Assembly: GCF_022170825.1 (NCBI RefSeq)
Contig: NZ_CP081878.1
Location: forward strand, 2,754,001-2,818,000
Length of the DNA: 64,000 nucleotides
Reading direction: 5' to 3'
Source of the DNA: Exiguobacterium acetylicum
GTDB taxonomy: Bacteria; Bacillota; Bacilli; Exiguobacteriales; Exiguobacteriaceae
A program made the translations under genes and the position numbers. This document shows, in pieces, positions 27,401 through 33,404 of this stretch (position 1 is the stretch's first letter; every line of letters starts with the position of its first letter). Under the pieces are notes generated by a model that was not told the DNA's origin, ran no database searches, and saw only the letters and a program-made list of their open reading frames with translations.

Positions 27401-27764
27401 TGACATCAACTGGATAGTTTTGAAGTTCGACTTTAAGAACAGCTTTCTTCGTCGTACCCGCTACCTTACCGTAAAGAACTTGGTATTTGTTGATGTATTT
27501 CTTTTCGAATTTGACTGAACCGCTCCATTTGACTGAGCGCATTTCGTACTTGCCGTTTGAAAGTTTGACTTTGACTTTCGACGGAAGCGTCAATTTCTTG
27601 ACTGCATATTTCGAACCACCTGCGTGTTTCATCAAGATTGGAGAGATGTATTTAACCGAGACCTTTGATGCTGCATCAGCAGCAACCGGTGCTACGACAG
27701 ACGCTGTGACTGCAAGCGCAGCTGCAGCAGCGTACAATTTGTTCGTTTTCTTTGAATAACCCAT
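24420..27764 (-). CDS. Large secreted Ig-like surface protein, putative S-layer protein
   Basis: 1114 residues. The signal peptide (about 1-31, ending DAA-S) is followed by two Big_4-like modules (LPSKVKVKLSNGKYEMRSVKW and LPSTISIQYKSGIIVKRPI). Then comes a long series of beta-sandwich domains with S-layer-type Ig folds (VEVSFSRAVDSVKADNFKI, LEVKFSEAIDSAMF, FRIMFSKKLKGLDLDE). No SLH domain, LPXTG motif or C-terminal membrane helix is present, so attachment probably uses the N-terminal modules, which is an inference. A near-perfect ribosome site (AGGAGG), strong terminator and long leader suit an abundant surface-layer protein. Alternative: a secreted adhesin. Confidence 0.78.
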   Translation of the reverse strand: MGYSKKTNKLYAAAAALAVTASVVAPVAADAASKVSVKYISPILMKHAGGSKYAVKKLTLPSKVKVKLSNGKYEMRSVKWSGSVKFEKKYINKYQVLYGKVAGTTKKAVLKVELQNYPVDVIEPVLEPVAVGGKVQLPSTISIQYKSGIIVKRPISKFNLKTPSTKKSGKYKLAYSYKGANSVVTGYINYEVKSANISNVMGSVDDQMLSVKADVMYPAVGAMAELLIYPGKDMSVKPIMVKGKLSKGKFTAMKNGIPEGTHSYVVKIGNVKSSPMNFTIANTVLTSAKAIGKEKVEVSFSRAVDSVKADNFKISGATVKSAKLSPDKKSAVLEVSGLDYGMDYSVDVKGIMVGGVSKNLGALSFMTQSVENIWMLEVTPKASSILANGADNTEVTFQLKNKATGEVDTKADDIVLKLSTSFGSLAKERVTIQDGKATVLLTSEFSNTDIEATIDAQIIETVNGDYKDLIGKIDGQAKVKFSTVMVTPKPVELVNVLAAESNQADRVTIFLDKAVSRDLLLKSFGLNKKLPTVKESDYLANGNIIVEQFEDAKRVIGIKSIPSNPKAFELILDKKTPLRDNAMVTVNATIISSTNTEMNSSASFKLTDARQPEVTSVKPVGLNQLEVKFSEAIDSAMFKIDGQYGGEYFKVKYLGFDNETGVDRRDTVIITLNDEKMMMGAEPEEAYPGPKKGYFTPGKHSLQIWNAMDFAALSDDANIGTTQNLDFTVDADTVKPTAGVVVESPEQFRIMFSKKLKGLDLDEVKGLLASNKLKLERYNSKTKSYEDFSQYADVTYYDDETGEVLLELNKDWTEIYDTVNTKENYYNDKFKITLAKDSVKATANGEKNDKLTLDLNYSGSPLNSPDLKSAEITTIDRYLLTNDFTVMMNEPVKLRGMDEADTPLIGAEGTVLPPKTTVEFIGKDKDGKTVTIDGSVVGYTDSSDMNFRVKANDNLQSLVDNNGYGEAWKVVVKSLSDDVGNTVATATHDFKVTKTPVVPVATPFKIDNVKVKVKENKDVIKIQFTEGVQYTGMYDATNTAQYTLNGKNLPVGTSISLDDSNDEPKDGLDIVKIKLPEGMLKDISNVITVNKDLQSYDNTELTGGFEKVVLFDKN

Positions 27765-27828
27765 GTTTACTATTCCTCCTCTTTTCTAAACAAATCAAAA
27801 GCGCATAATCCCAATTTAAAATCTACAA

Positions 27829-27860
27829 TATAAGTAAAATATAGAAATATTTTACTTATA
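27829..27860. repeat. Perfect 14-bp inverted repeat at the S-layer promoter
   Basis: The arms TATAAGTAAAATAT and ATATTTTACTTATA are separated by 4 nt. They overlap the -10 and spacer of the putative promoter and could be either an operator or a 5' stabilising hairpin in the mRNA. Confidence 0.8.
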
Positions 27861-28201
27861 ACAGTCAAAAAAATTCTTTAGTCGTCTTAAGAGGAGTACT
27901 TTCTGTTTCACGTGCGACTTTTCGTCTATCATCAAGACGATTCATTCGTGAGCCATTATGTATCCGACTGGGATGAACTAAAGAAAACTGTTGAAACCGC
28001 TCCAAAGAGCCGTTTCCATCGTAGATTTGTACACTCTACCACTTCATTTTTAAGAATCGGTAAGAATGCTACAGGTCAAATATACAAAACTAGGAAAGAC
28101 GCCACAATAGATTTTTTGTAAAAAATAGGTGAATAGTAGTAACTTTAAATATATTTAAATGGGCTGTACATGGAAATTAATTTTTGGATTCACCCCTTTA
28201 A

Positions 28202-28215
28202 AGAAAACGCTTACA
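28202..28215 (-). promoter_or_regulatory. cre-like site upstream of the S-layer-type gene
   Basis: The minus-strand TGTAAGCGTTTTCT matches the cre consensus TGWAANCGNTNWCA except for the last base. It lies about 440 nt before the start codon, and downstream of the neighbouring gene. This is far from the proposed promoter, so function is uncertain. Confidence 0.4.
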
Positions 28216-28266
28216 TTTTATTGATTTTTTGTTTTGTTTTCATTTTATTAAAATAAAGTTTTGTTT

Positions 28267-28677
28267 TTACGAGATGAAATGATCTGCTTTTTCAATTGCT
28301 CGAAGAAATGATTCACGATGTAAGCGATGGACATCATCTGCCCACATCTCAATCTTCGTTCCGCGTCGTTTAAGTTCAATCGGTAATCCGCGACCAATCC
28401 AATCGAGCTGCCGTTGCAAAACATGACGTTTTTGTCCACTCTGTCGCTCCGCCTCCGTGAACTGGCGCAGATACTGAAGGACATAACCAAATCCGAACTC
28501 GATTGGAATCCGCAGTTCCGCTCCCTTGTCGCGTATCCGAATGATGCCGGCTCCATAATGAATGGCTCGAAACAATTCCTCGTTGACGCGCTGATACCAC
28601 GTTCCCTGTGTCAGACAGTGCGGTTCTAGTGCGCCTTTTTTCCCACTCGGTAAAACTGCGAAATAATCAATGACCAT
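28267..28677 (-). CDS. Conserved-looking cytoplasmic protein, unknown function
   Basis: 136 residues from ATG 28677 (AAGGAG 7 nt upstream); longer versions start before that site. No signal peptide or membrane helix. The sequence is mixed alpha/beta at the start (MVIDYFAVLPSGKKGALEPH) and becomes a basic, aromatic-rich helical C-terminus (RQLDWIGRGLPIELKRRG, then DDVHRLHRESFLRAIEKADHF). I do not recognise a family. It is a single gene between the S-layer promoter region and a divergent small membrane protein gene. Confidence 0.65.
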   Translation of the reverse strand: MVIDYFAVLPSGKKGALEPHCLTQGTWYQRVNEELFRAIHYGAGIIRIRDKGAELRIPIEFGFGYVLQYLRQFTEAERQSGQKRHVLQRQLDWIGRGLPIELKRRGTKIEMWADDVHRLHRESFLRAIEKADHFIS

Positions 28678-28791
28678 GTATCTGCTCCTTTTCATCAAAA
28701 ATAGGCGAGTCCGCGAGGGGCTCACCTATCATGACAGGTCAAACGGTTCGATTGTTCGAAACGGATTTAAATCTTTTCCCATCATTCAACA

Positions 28792-28820
28792 TCGAAAAAG
28801 CTTTTCGAATACGCTATACT
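28792..28820 (+). promoter_or_regulatory. Inverted repeat and -10 element before the small membrane protein gene
   Basis: The 7-nt arms TCGAAAA and TTTTCGA with a 3-nt centre (28792-28808) end 6 nt before a TATACT -10 (28815-28820). The repeat lies where a -35/spacer would be, so it could be an operator. Confidence 0.4.
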
Positions 28821-28846
28821 GAATTACGGGAATGGGAGGAATGCTC

Positions 28847-29092
28847 GTGGCTATTATTATCTTTTGCCTCGTCTGTCTCATTGCGTATCGGATCCGCAAG
28901 CTTCCCGAAGCACTACGGACGATTTTACTCATCCTCGGTTTACTTAGTGGATGGTTCGCGCTCTTTGAGATGATCAGCTTCATCGAAGCTAATCCGTACC
29001 TGGCTGCAATCCCGATTGGACTGGGACTTGCTTACTGGTACTGGTACCGTAAAAAGAAACAAGCAACCGACAAAACCCCTTCCGACTCGTGA
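28847..29092 (+). CDS. Small membrane protein, unknown function
   Basis: 81 residues from GTG 28847, which has GGAGG at 7 nt. The in-frame ATGs at 28832 and 28841 overlap or abut that site. There are three hydrophobic segments (about 2-17, 24-44 and 52-66), the last ending YWYWYRKKKQ, then a charged tail. A TATACT -10 lies 26 nt upstream, preceded by an inverted repeat. Function unknown. Confidence 0.65.
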   Translation: MAIIIFCLVCLIAYRIRKLPEALRTILLILGLLSGWFALFEMISFIEANPYLAAIPIGLGLAYWYWYRKKKQATDKTPSDS

Positions 29093-29103
29093 AGTGGGTT
29101 TTT
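29072..29103 (+). terminator. Terminator overlapping the end of the small membrane protein gene
   Basis: The stem AAAACCC-CTTC / GAAG-TGGGTTTT with an 8-nt loop is followed by T residues. The 5' arm lies inside the last codons. Confidence 0.6.
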
Positions 29104-29117
29104 CATGTAGATGAACG

Positions 29118-29160
29118 AAAAAAGCGATGACTCCTTGCGTTACGGAGTACATCGCTTTTC
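29118..29160. terminator. Bidirectional terminator
   Basis: The long hairpin AAAGCGATG-ACTCC / GGAGT-CATCGCTTT is flanked by A and T tracts. It ends the HTH regulator gene on the minus strand and backs up the terminator of the membrane protein gene on the plus strand. Confidence 0.8.
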
Positions 29161-29164
29161 GTGT

Positions 29165-29590
29165 TTAAGACTGGACCTTGCGTTCGATTACCGCAATTTT
29201 TTCTTCGATTTCAAGTAACTTCAATTCGTGTTCGAGCTCGAGACGACGTTTTTTGCGTTTCAGGCGATCGAGTTCTTCCGCGAGAGACTCGTTCGATGCT
29301 TCCGGTTTTGGAGGTGCTTGCTCCATCGATTGACGGAGTGGATCGAACAGGTTCGATTTCGCGAATTGAGCCGCTTCCGGTCCAAACATATCCTGAATGA
29401 GCGGGAGAATCTTATTCATCGCTGTTCCTGGAATCTGTGACTTTTCATCGACGAGGCGCTTGAGCGCTAGTTCATCGACGAGATACCCTTTTCCGTCCTG
29501 TTCGGCATGCAATTCGCCCGTCCGAATCCAGCGACGGACCGTTTCTTCTGAGACACGCAACAATTCACTGATCTGTTTTGTCGTTAACAT
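29165..29590 (-). CDS. MerR/excisionase-type HTH DNA-binding protein with coiled coil
   Basis: 141 residues from ATG 29590 (AGAGG 7 nt upstream; the ATG two codons earlier abuts it). The N-terminal helix-turn-helix (LTTKQISELLRVSEETVRRWIRTGEL) is followed by a wing-like GKGYLVDE. After a variable middle, the C-terminus is a highly charged coiled coil (about 103-138, rich in KRKKRRLELEHELKLLEIEEK). It probably dimerises and binds repeats. A striking repeat block lies directly upstream, so autoregulation is likely. No phage or transposon genes are nearby, so excision is unlikely as its role. Confidence 0.78.
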   Translation of the reverse strand: MLTTKQISELLRVSEETVRRWIRTGELHAEQDGKGYLVDELALKRLVDEKSQIPGTAMNKILPLIQDMFGPEAAQFAKSNLFDPLRQSMEQAPPKPEASNESLAEELDRLKRKKRRLELEHELKLLEIEEKIAVIERKVQS

Positions 29591-29625
29591 TGTCATCCCT
29601 CTTTCCCTCTAGTAGTACCTTCAAT

Positions 29626-29665
29626 ATACACACATGTGTGCGTGTGTGTCAAAAGATACACACAT
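29626..29665. promoter_or_regulatory. Putative operator repeats of the HTH regulator
   Basis: Two direct copies of ATACACACAT (29626-29635 and 29656-29665) lie exactly 30 bp apart. The first is part of the palindrome CACACATGTGTG (29629-29640), and a further TGTG-rich inverted stretch lies between. The region is 36-75 nt upstream of the regulator start, a natural place for an autoregulatory operator. Confidence 0.55.
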
Positions 29666-29666
29666 C

Positions 29667-29698
29667 AAAAAAAAGAGACCTTCTTATAGAAGGTCTCT
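29667..29698 (-). terminator. Terminator of the LPQAG surface protein gene
   Basis: A 10-bp perfect stem AGAGACCTTC / GAAGGTCTCT, 5-nt loop, with eight T on the minus strand side. It is immediately downstream of the stop codon at 29706. Confidence 0.85.
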
Positions 29699-29705
29699 CT
29701 AATCG

Positions 29706-31277
29706 TTATGCACCACGACGAACGAGTAACCAAAGACCGACGATGGCAAGTCCTGCTCCCGTTGCTGCATATGGGAACGGCTTGTCTTCACCTGCTTGTG
29801 GTAACGTACCCGTTGCTGTTGTTGAAGGTGTCGATTGTTTTTCAGCCGATTCAACTGTTTGAACAGGTGTTTCTGTTGACGTTGGAGTTGGTTTTGGCGT
29901 CGGTTTCGCGACCGGTTCTGCTTTCGCGATTTCCGCGAGCAAGATCTTACCGAGGCTGCCTTCTTCGAGCGTCACACCCGCTTCTGGTGATTTCCGCTCG
30001 AAGTACTTCAACAACTCATCAATCATTTCTTGCTCTTCCGGAGATAATGCTTCTTCGTCACTCGCCATCAATTTCATCGCTTTCGCTTGTTGCGCGAATG
30101 ACTCATACTCTTCATACATTTCTTCGTCCATATCCATCATCAAGGCATCCATGTTAAGATGGTGCATCGCTTTAACTGTGTAGCCTTCTGCGACTTCCGT
30201 CTTGATCGTGTACGTTCCTGGATCGAGCTGGATCATCATCAAATCATCTTTTGAAATCTTTTCTTGATAGACATCTTTTCCTGTAATCGCATCCGTCACC
30301 GTATACGTCGCAGGAACTGTTCCTTCGTCATAATCTGGTTTTTGGTTGCCGTTCGCATCAAAGAAATTGACGACTGCTAACCAATGCTCGAACATACCAT
30401 CGAGCTCTTCGTCACCATAAATCCCTGCATCAACCACTTCCGTCTGACCTGCGACGAGACGGACGGTCTTCATCCCCATGTCTTCATCGACATCGGAATC
30501 GATCGTCCGGTCGTCACCGACGTTTTGCTCAGAATAGAAGTAGTAGCCCATGTCATATCCATCGACTTCGACTTCGTATGTCCCTGGTTTTAAATCCTTG
30601 AAGCTGTAGAGTCCATTCTTCGTATATGCTTCGTCGATGACATCTTCATTCCGGTCCATCAAATAAACGAGGACATCATCGAGACGTGTTTCCTTGTCTT
30701 GGCGAATACCATCTTCATTCTCATCAAACCAGATCGTGCCTTCGATCGTTCCTGTCGTCGATGTCTCGACTGGTGTCGGTGTCGCGTCATCGCCCTTTTC
30801 CGGCTCATCTGTCGTCGGTTCTTCCGTGACCGGTTCTTCCTTCACAGGCTCTTCCGGTGTTGGTTCTTCCGTGACAGGTTCTTCTGTTACTGGGTCTTCT
30901 TTGACGGGTTCGTCTGTTACCGGTGTATCCGGAGTTGGTTCTTCTGTCGTCGGCTCGTCAGGTGTGACGACTTTTCCGAATTCGACGAGAATCGTCCGCT
31001 GACCATCTGCTGAGACGACCTTGACGACAGGTGCCGTCTCTGCGGTGAACGTCACAACCGGAGTCTCTTCGATATTGACATCTTCACCTGTTACGCCGTC
31101 TTCAAAGACGAGTGCCGTCTCAGACGTAATATCGACGATGCCCGTGCCTTCAAACGTCAACGTGTACGGACCTGTGCCCGTTCCTGTGACGTCCCACTCG
31201 ACTGTTTCCGCATAGACTGGTAACTTCAGACCAAATGCAACAACGAGTGCCATCAAAAGTAAGCTAAGTTTTTTCAT
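29706..31277 (-). CDS. LPXTG-type cell-wall-anchored protein with SdrD-B-like domain
   Basis: 523 residues. Signal peptide (about 1-23); an N-terminal beta domain; then a Pro/Thr/Glu repeat of TEEPV/TDEPV type (about 107-165) that probably spans the wall. An SdrD B-like/Cna-B segment follows (TIEGTIWFDENEDGIRQD, then GLYSFKDLKPGTYEVEVDGYD), and a second such module (VVNFFDANGNQKPDYDEGT). A Met/Glu-rich region is followed by a Pro/Thr stalk, the sorting motif LPQAGE, a membrane helix and RRGA. The Asp-rich EF-like loops suggest calcium binding. No sortase gene is adjacent, so a general housekeeping sortase may process it. Confidence 0.88.
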   Translation of the reverse strand: MKKLSLLLMALVVAFGLKLPVYAETVEWDVTGTGTGPYTLTFEGTGIVDITSETALVFEDGVTGEDVNIEETPVVTFTAETAPVVKVVSADGQRTILVEFGKVVTPDEPTTEEPTPDTPVTDEPVKEDPVTEEPVTEEPTPEEPVKEEPVTEEPTTDEPEKGDDATPTPVETSTTGTIEGTIWFDENEDGIRQDKETRLDDVLVYLMDRNEDVIDEAYTKNGLYSFKDLKPGTYEVEVDGYDMGYYFYSEQNVGDDRTIDSDVDEDMGMKTVRLVAGQTEVVDAGIYGDEELDGMFEHWLAVVNFFDANGNQKPDYDEGTVPATYTVTDAITGKDVYQEKISKDDLMMIQLDPGTYTIKTEVAEGYTVKAMHHLNMDALMMDMDEEMYEEYESFAQQAKAMKLMASDEEALSPEEQEMIDELLKYFERKSPEAGVTLEEGSLGKILLAEIAKAEPVAKPTPKPTPTSTETPVQTVESAEKQSTPSTTATGTLPQAGEDKPFPYAATGAGLAIVGLWLLVRRGA

Positions 31278-31385
31278 GAGTGTATGTATGCTCCTATCGT
31301 GATTTAATATTACCTCCCTAAATAGTAAACAAATTCGCCAAAAATAACCAGAAGAAATCTTGAATTCCTGCTATTTTTTTATAAT

Positions 31386-31414
31386 CAAAAAACCTCGTCC
31401 AAGGACAAGGTTTT
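31386..31414 (-). terminator. Terminator of the Cys-rich protein gene
   Basis: The stem AAAACCTCGTCC / GGACAAGGTTTT (one mismatch) with a 2-nt loop ends in T residues on the minus strand and overlaps the stop codon. Confidence 0.7.
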
Positions 31415-31727
31415 AGATAAGCTGACGACACGCTTCTGCACATTCCGTACAAGCTTTCGCACAGGCTTGGCAGTGGTCATGATCATGTTTTCTACACTCT
31501 GCAGCGCATGACTCACAGATTTCTTGGCATGCCTTTGCGAGGACTGCGACATTCGAGCTGTTCCGAGCGATGGCTTGTAGCAATAGGCTACAAATATCAG
31601 CACAATCGCGGTCGAGTCGAATACAATCTGCCATATGTCCGACGTGTTTCTCATTCAGACAGGCATCAAAACAATGATTACAAGCGAGAATACAATCGGT
31701 CAGTCGTTGCTGTACTGCGTGATCCAT
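31413..31727 (-). CDS. Four-helix-bundle copper-storage-type Cys-rich protein (Csp/DUF326)
   Basis: 104 residues with 16 cysteines spaced along helices as CxxxC and CxxC pairs (TDCILACNHCFDAC, ADCIRLDRDC, KACQEICESCAAEC, HCQACAKACTEC) plus His/Asp near the C-terminus. This is the pattern of cytosolic copper-storage proteins (Csp3) that pack Cu(I) inside a four-helix bundle. No signal peptide. It stands alone between terminators, with an AAAGGAGG ribosome site. The region upstream contains a GGGTAC/GTACCC-like patch, but I cannot identify a copper-repressor operator with confidence. Confidence 0.88.
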   Translation of the reverse strand: MDHAVQQRLTDCILACNHCFDACLNEKHVGHMADCIRLDRDCADICSLLLQAIARNSSNVAVLAKACQEICESCAAECRKHDHDHCQACAKACTECAEACRQLI

Positions 31728-31780
31728 ATTGATTCCTCCTTTGTATATGTTTTTGTACCCTCATGACTTGAAACAAAACA

Positions 31781-31828
31781 AAAATAAGACAGCATATGGA
31801 GCTAGAAGCTCACGATGCTGTCTTATTT
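31781..31828 (-). terminator. Terminator of the epuA-fabZ-lipoprotein operon
   Basis: A two-tier hairpin: a 14-bp outer stem (AAATAAGACAGCAT and complement) and an inner GAGCT / AGCTC stem. It overlaps the stop codon of the lipoprotein gene. Confidence 0.85.
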
Positions 31829-32245
31829 GACGATCTCAAGCGGAATCTCGATCCCACGACCTGCTCCTGCATCAATGATGAGGACCGGGAGACGTTGGTC
31901 ATCGAAGACTTCTTTTTCGATCGTCGTATTGGACGTATAGGTCCGGATTTCCCCCATCTTCTTCGCTTCGAAGGAGACGAACGGAAACGGAATCGATTGG
32001 TTGGCGACTTCGAGTCGGATATCGACTTGTTGGTCATCGAGTCGAATGTCATTCGCTGTCCGGATGACGAGACGCATCCGGTCATTTTCCGTCAGTGTGA
32101 CCTGCGCGGAAATGTTCTCGGTCTGTCCTGCACGCTTAACAGGATCCACGATGACCGTCGGGGAAGCGGTCTTCGCTTGTTCTGCGCGCTGACAACCAGG
32201 AACGACGAGTAAGGAAATCGCGAGGGGGAGAAGCCAGCGTTTCAT
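31823..32245 (-). CDS. Small lipoprotein, unknown function
   Basis: 140 residues. The signal peptide ends in a lipobox VPGC with Cys18 as the predicted lipidated residue. The mature part is a beta-rich domain with no motif I recognise (ISAQVTLTENDRMRLVIRTAND, then FVSFEAKKMGEIRTYTSN), possibly an immunoglobulin-like fold. It starts 7 nt after the fabZ stop and is the last gene of the operon. Confidence 0.8.
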   Translation of the reverse strand: MKRWLLPLAISLLVVPGCQRAEQAKTASPTVIVDPVKRAGQTENISAQVTLTENDRMRLVIRTANDIRLDDQQVDIRLEVANQSIPFPFVSFEAKKMGEIRTYTSNTTIEKEVFDDQRLPVLIIDAGAGRGIEIPLEIVK

Positions 32246-32252
32246 GTTCGCT

Positions 32253-32675
32253 TCACTTCATAGCAAACGTCAGTTCAGCGACACAGGCGACTTCCCCATC
32301 GACTGTGGCTGTGGCACGACCTTTACCGATTGGTCCACGGACCTTCGTCAATTCGACTTCGAGGCGGAGCTGATCCCCGGGAACGACTTGACGTTTGAAG
32401 CGGCATCCTTCAATTCCTGCGAAGAAGGCGAGCTTCCCTTGGTTCTCTTCCATCTTTAAGACGGCGAACGCACCGACTTGTGCGAGTGCTTCGACGATCA
32501 AAACGCCAGGCATGACATTGTATTCTGGGAAATGGCCATTGAAGAATTCTTCGTTCGCCGTGACGTTCTTGATTCCGACAGCCCGTTTGCCCTCTTCGAC
32601 CTCGAGAATGCGGTCAACGAGTAAAAATGGATACCGGTGCGGAATGACTTCCTTGATTTGTTCGATCGTATACAT
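32253..32675 (-). CDS. fabZ: 3-hydroxyacyl-[acyl-carrier-protein] dehydratase FabZ
   Basis: 140 residues, full length. Hot-dog fold with [13 protein letters not shown] (catalytic His) and the central helix [20 protein letters not shown] (catalytic Glu). It removes water from 3-hydroxyacyl-ACP in fatty acid elongation. Its position near flhO/flhP and mbl follows the Bacillus order (ywpB), although 16 kb of envelope and signalling genes lie between here. Confidence 0.96.
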   Translation of the reverse strand: MYTIEQIKEVIPHRYPFLLVDRILEVEEGKRAVGIKNVTANEEFFNGHFPEYNVMPGVLIVEALAQVGAFAVLKMEENQGKLAFFAGIEGCRFKRQVVPGDQLRLEVELTKVRGPIGKGRATATVDGEVACVAELTFAMK

Positions 32676-32702
32676 ATTCGACAGCTCCCATCACTGATTA
32701 AA

Positions 32703-32999
32703 TTAAGATTTCATCCAAAAATCGGTGATGCGGGTCCATGTGTCGAGCTTTAACACATCCATTGCCTCGCCACCACCAAACGTCGCATAACCCACCATTG
32801 CGCCGACGATCAGTGCTACGACGATGAGAACGAGAACGATCAGTACACGTACGATGATCGGAACTCGGCGTGTCGAATACGCACGAAGACGTTGCTCTGA
32901 TTTGTGCTCCGAATTGCCGGTTTCCTGGTTTGAAGCTTGTTGCTTCTTTTTCAGGCGTTCACGCGTTGGCTGATCCGTGCCTGTTTGGTTTTGTACCAT
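32703..32999 (-). CDS. EpuA-family small membrane protein
   Basis: 98 residues from ATG 32999, with AGGTGA at 6 nt; the GTG at 33008 is less likely. A basic, glutamine-rich cytoplasmic N-terminus (RERLKKKQQASNQ) precedes one long hydrophobic helix (about 50-73) and a short external tail with GYATFGGGEAMDVLKLDTW. This layout is that of the EpuA family, often mislabelled as an RNA polymerase beta subunit. It heads the operon with fabZ and a lipoprotein; function is unknown. Confidence 0.8.
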   Translation of the reverse strand: MVQNQTGTDQPTRERLKKKQQASNQETGNSEHKSEQRLRAYSTRRVPIIVRVLIVLVLIVVALIVGAMVGYATFGGGEAMDVLKLDTWTRITDFWMKS

Positions 33000-33404
33000 C
33001 TTGATCACCTTTCATTGATTCAGTCTGAGAACAGTATAGCATATTAGTACCTGGTATTAAATAGTTCCAAATTCGCTACAAAACGTGTTCCGCAACTAGT
33101 GTAACACGACCAGACAGGCAATTCCTCTAAAAAATTTTAGTTTGTGTATATAAGGAAGGAGAAAAACAGTTTCCCACGTTCTGCGGTTTTTTTACACTTT
33201 TTTAAATCCAAGATGAACTACTCGGCGTAAGCTTTCCAGAACGACGCAGCAACGGTCCATTGGACAGCATGAAATACAAGTTCACCATTCATTTAAAAAA
33301 ATTAAAACTTGATGCAATCCAAACTAACCGACGTTGCGTAAGCTATTCAGAACAGGCAAGAAACACCTACCAAATAAACCATAAACTGAGAGGAATGATT
33401 TAAG
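33000..33404. promoter_or_regulatory. 405-nt divergent intergenic region with an 18-nt direct repeat
   Basis: No credible gene. The region holds the leftward promoter of the epuA operon and the rightward promoter of the MPNTG surface protein. Two near-identical 18-mers, GCGTAAGCTTTCCAGAAC (33225-33242) and GCGTAAGCTATTCAGAAC (33336-33353), lie 111 nt apart, both upstream of the rightward gene. A ribosome-site-like AAGGAAGGAG at about 33153 leads to no start codon. Confidence 0.5.

Larger units (their letters stand above)
27765..28266 (-). promoter_or_regulatory. Long AT-rich leader and promoter region of the S-layer-type gene
   Basis: 502 nt without a credible gene. On the minus strand a TTGACT -35 (27868-27863) is followed by TCTATA at 17 nt or TATATT at 19 nt, about 75 nt before the start codon. 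A perfect inverted repeat overlaps the -10 (27829-27860). Further upstream are a 16-nt palindrome (28144-28159) and a cre-like site (28202-28215). The short rightward frame at 27912-28121 has no ribosome site or recognisable sequence and is not called. Confidence 0.6.

Noticed and set aside
27912-28121. Rightward 69-codon frame in the S-layer leader
   Set aside because: No ribosome site, unlike any known protein, and overlapping the regulatory repeats of the leftward gene.
28747-28761. LexA-like box (GTTC/GAAC pattern)
   Set aside because: The arms are in tandem rather than in the CGAAC-N4-GTTCG arrangement, so it does not fit the Gram-positive consensus.
28731-28973. Rightward 80-codon frame overlapping the small membrane protein gene
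   Set aside because: Out of frame with the gene that has the good GGAGG site and hydrophobic helices.
29165-29590. Excisionase of a mobile element
   Set aside because: Only the helix-turn-helix resembles Xis; there is no integrase, att repeat or phage gene nearby, and the coiled-coil tail fits a regulator.
33269-33403. 44-codon frame just before the MPNTG surface protein gene
   Set aside because: Weak ribosome site and no recognisable composition; it spans one of the direct repeats, so a leader is more likely. An upstream leader peptide cannot be fully excluded.
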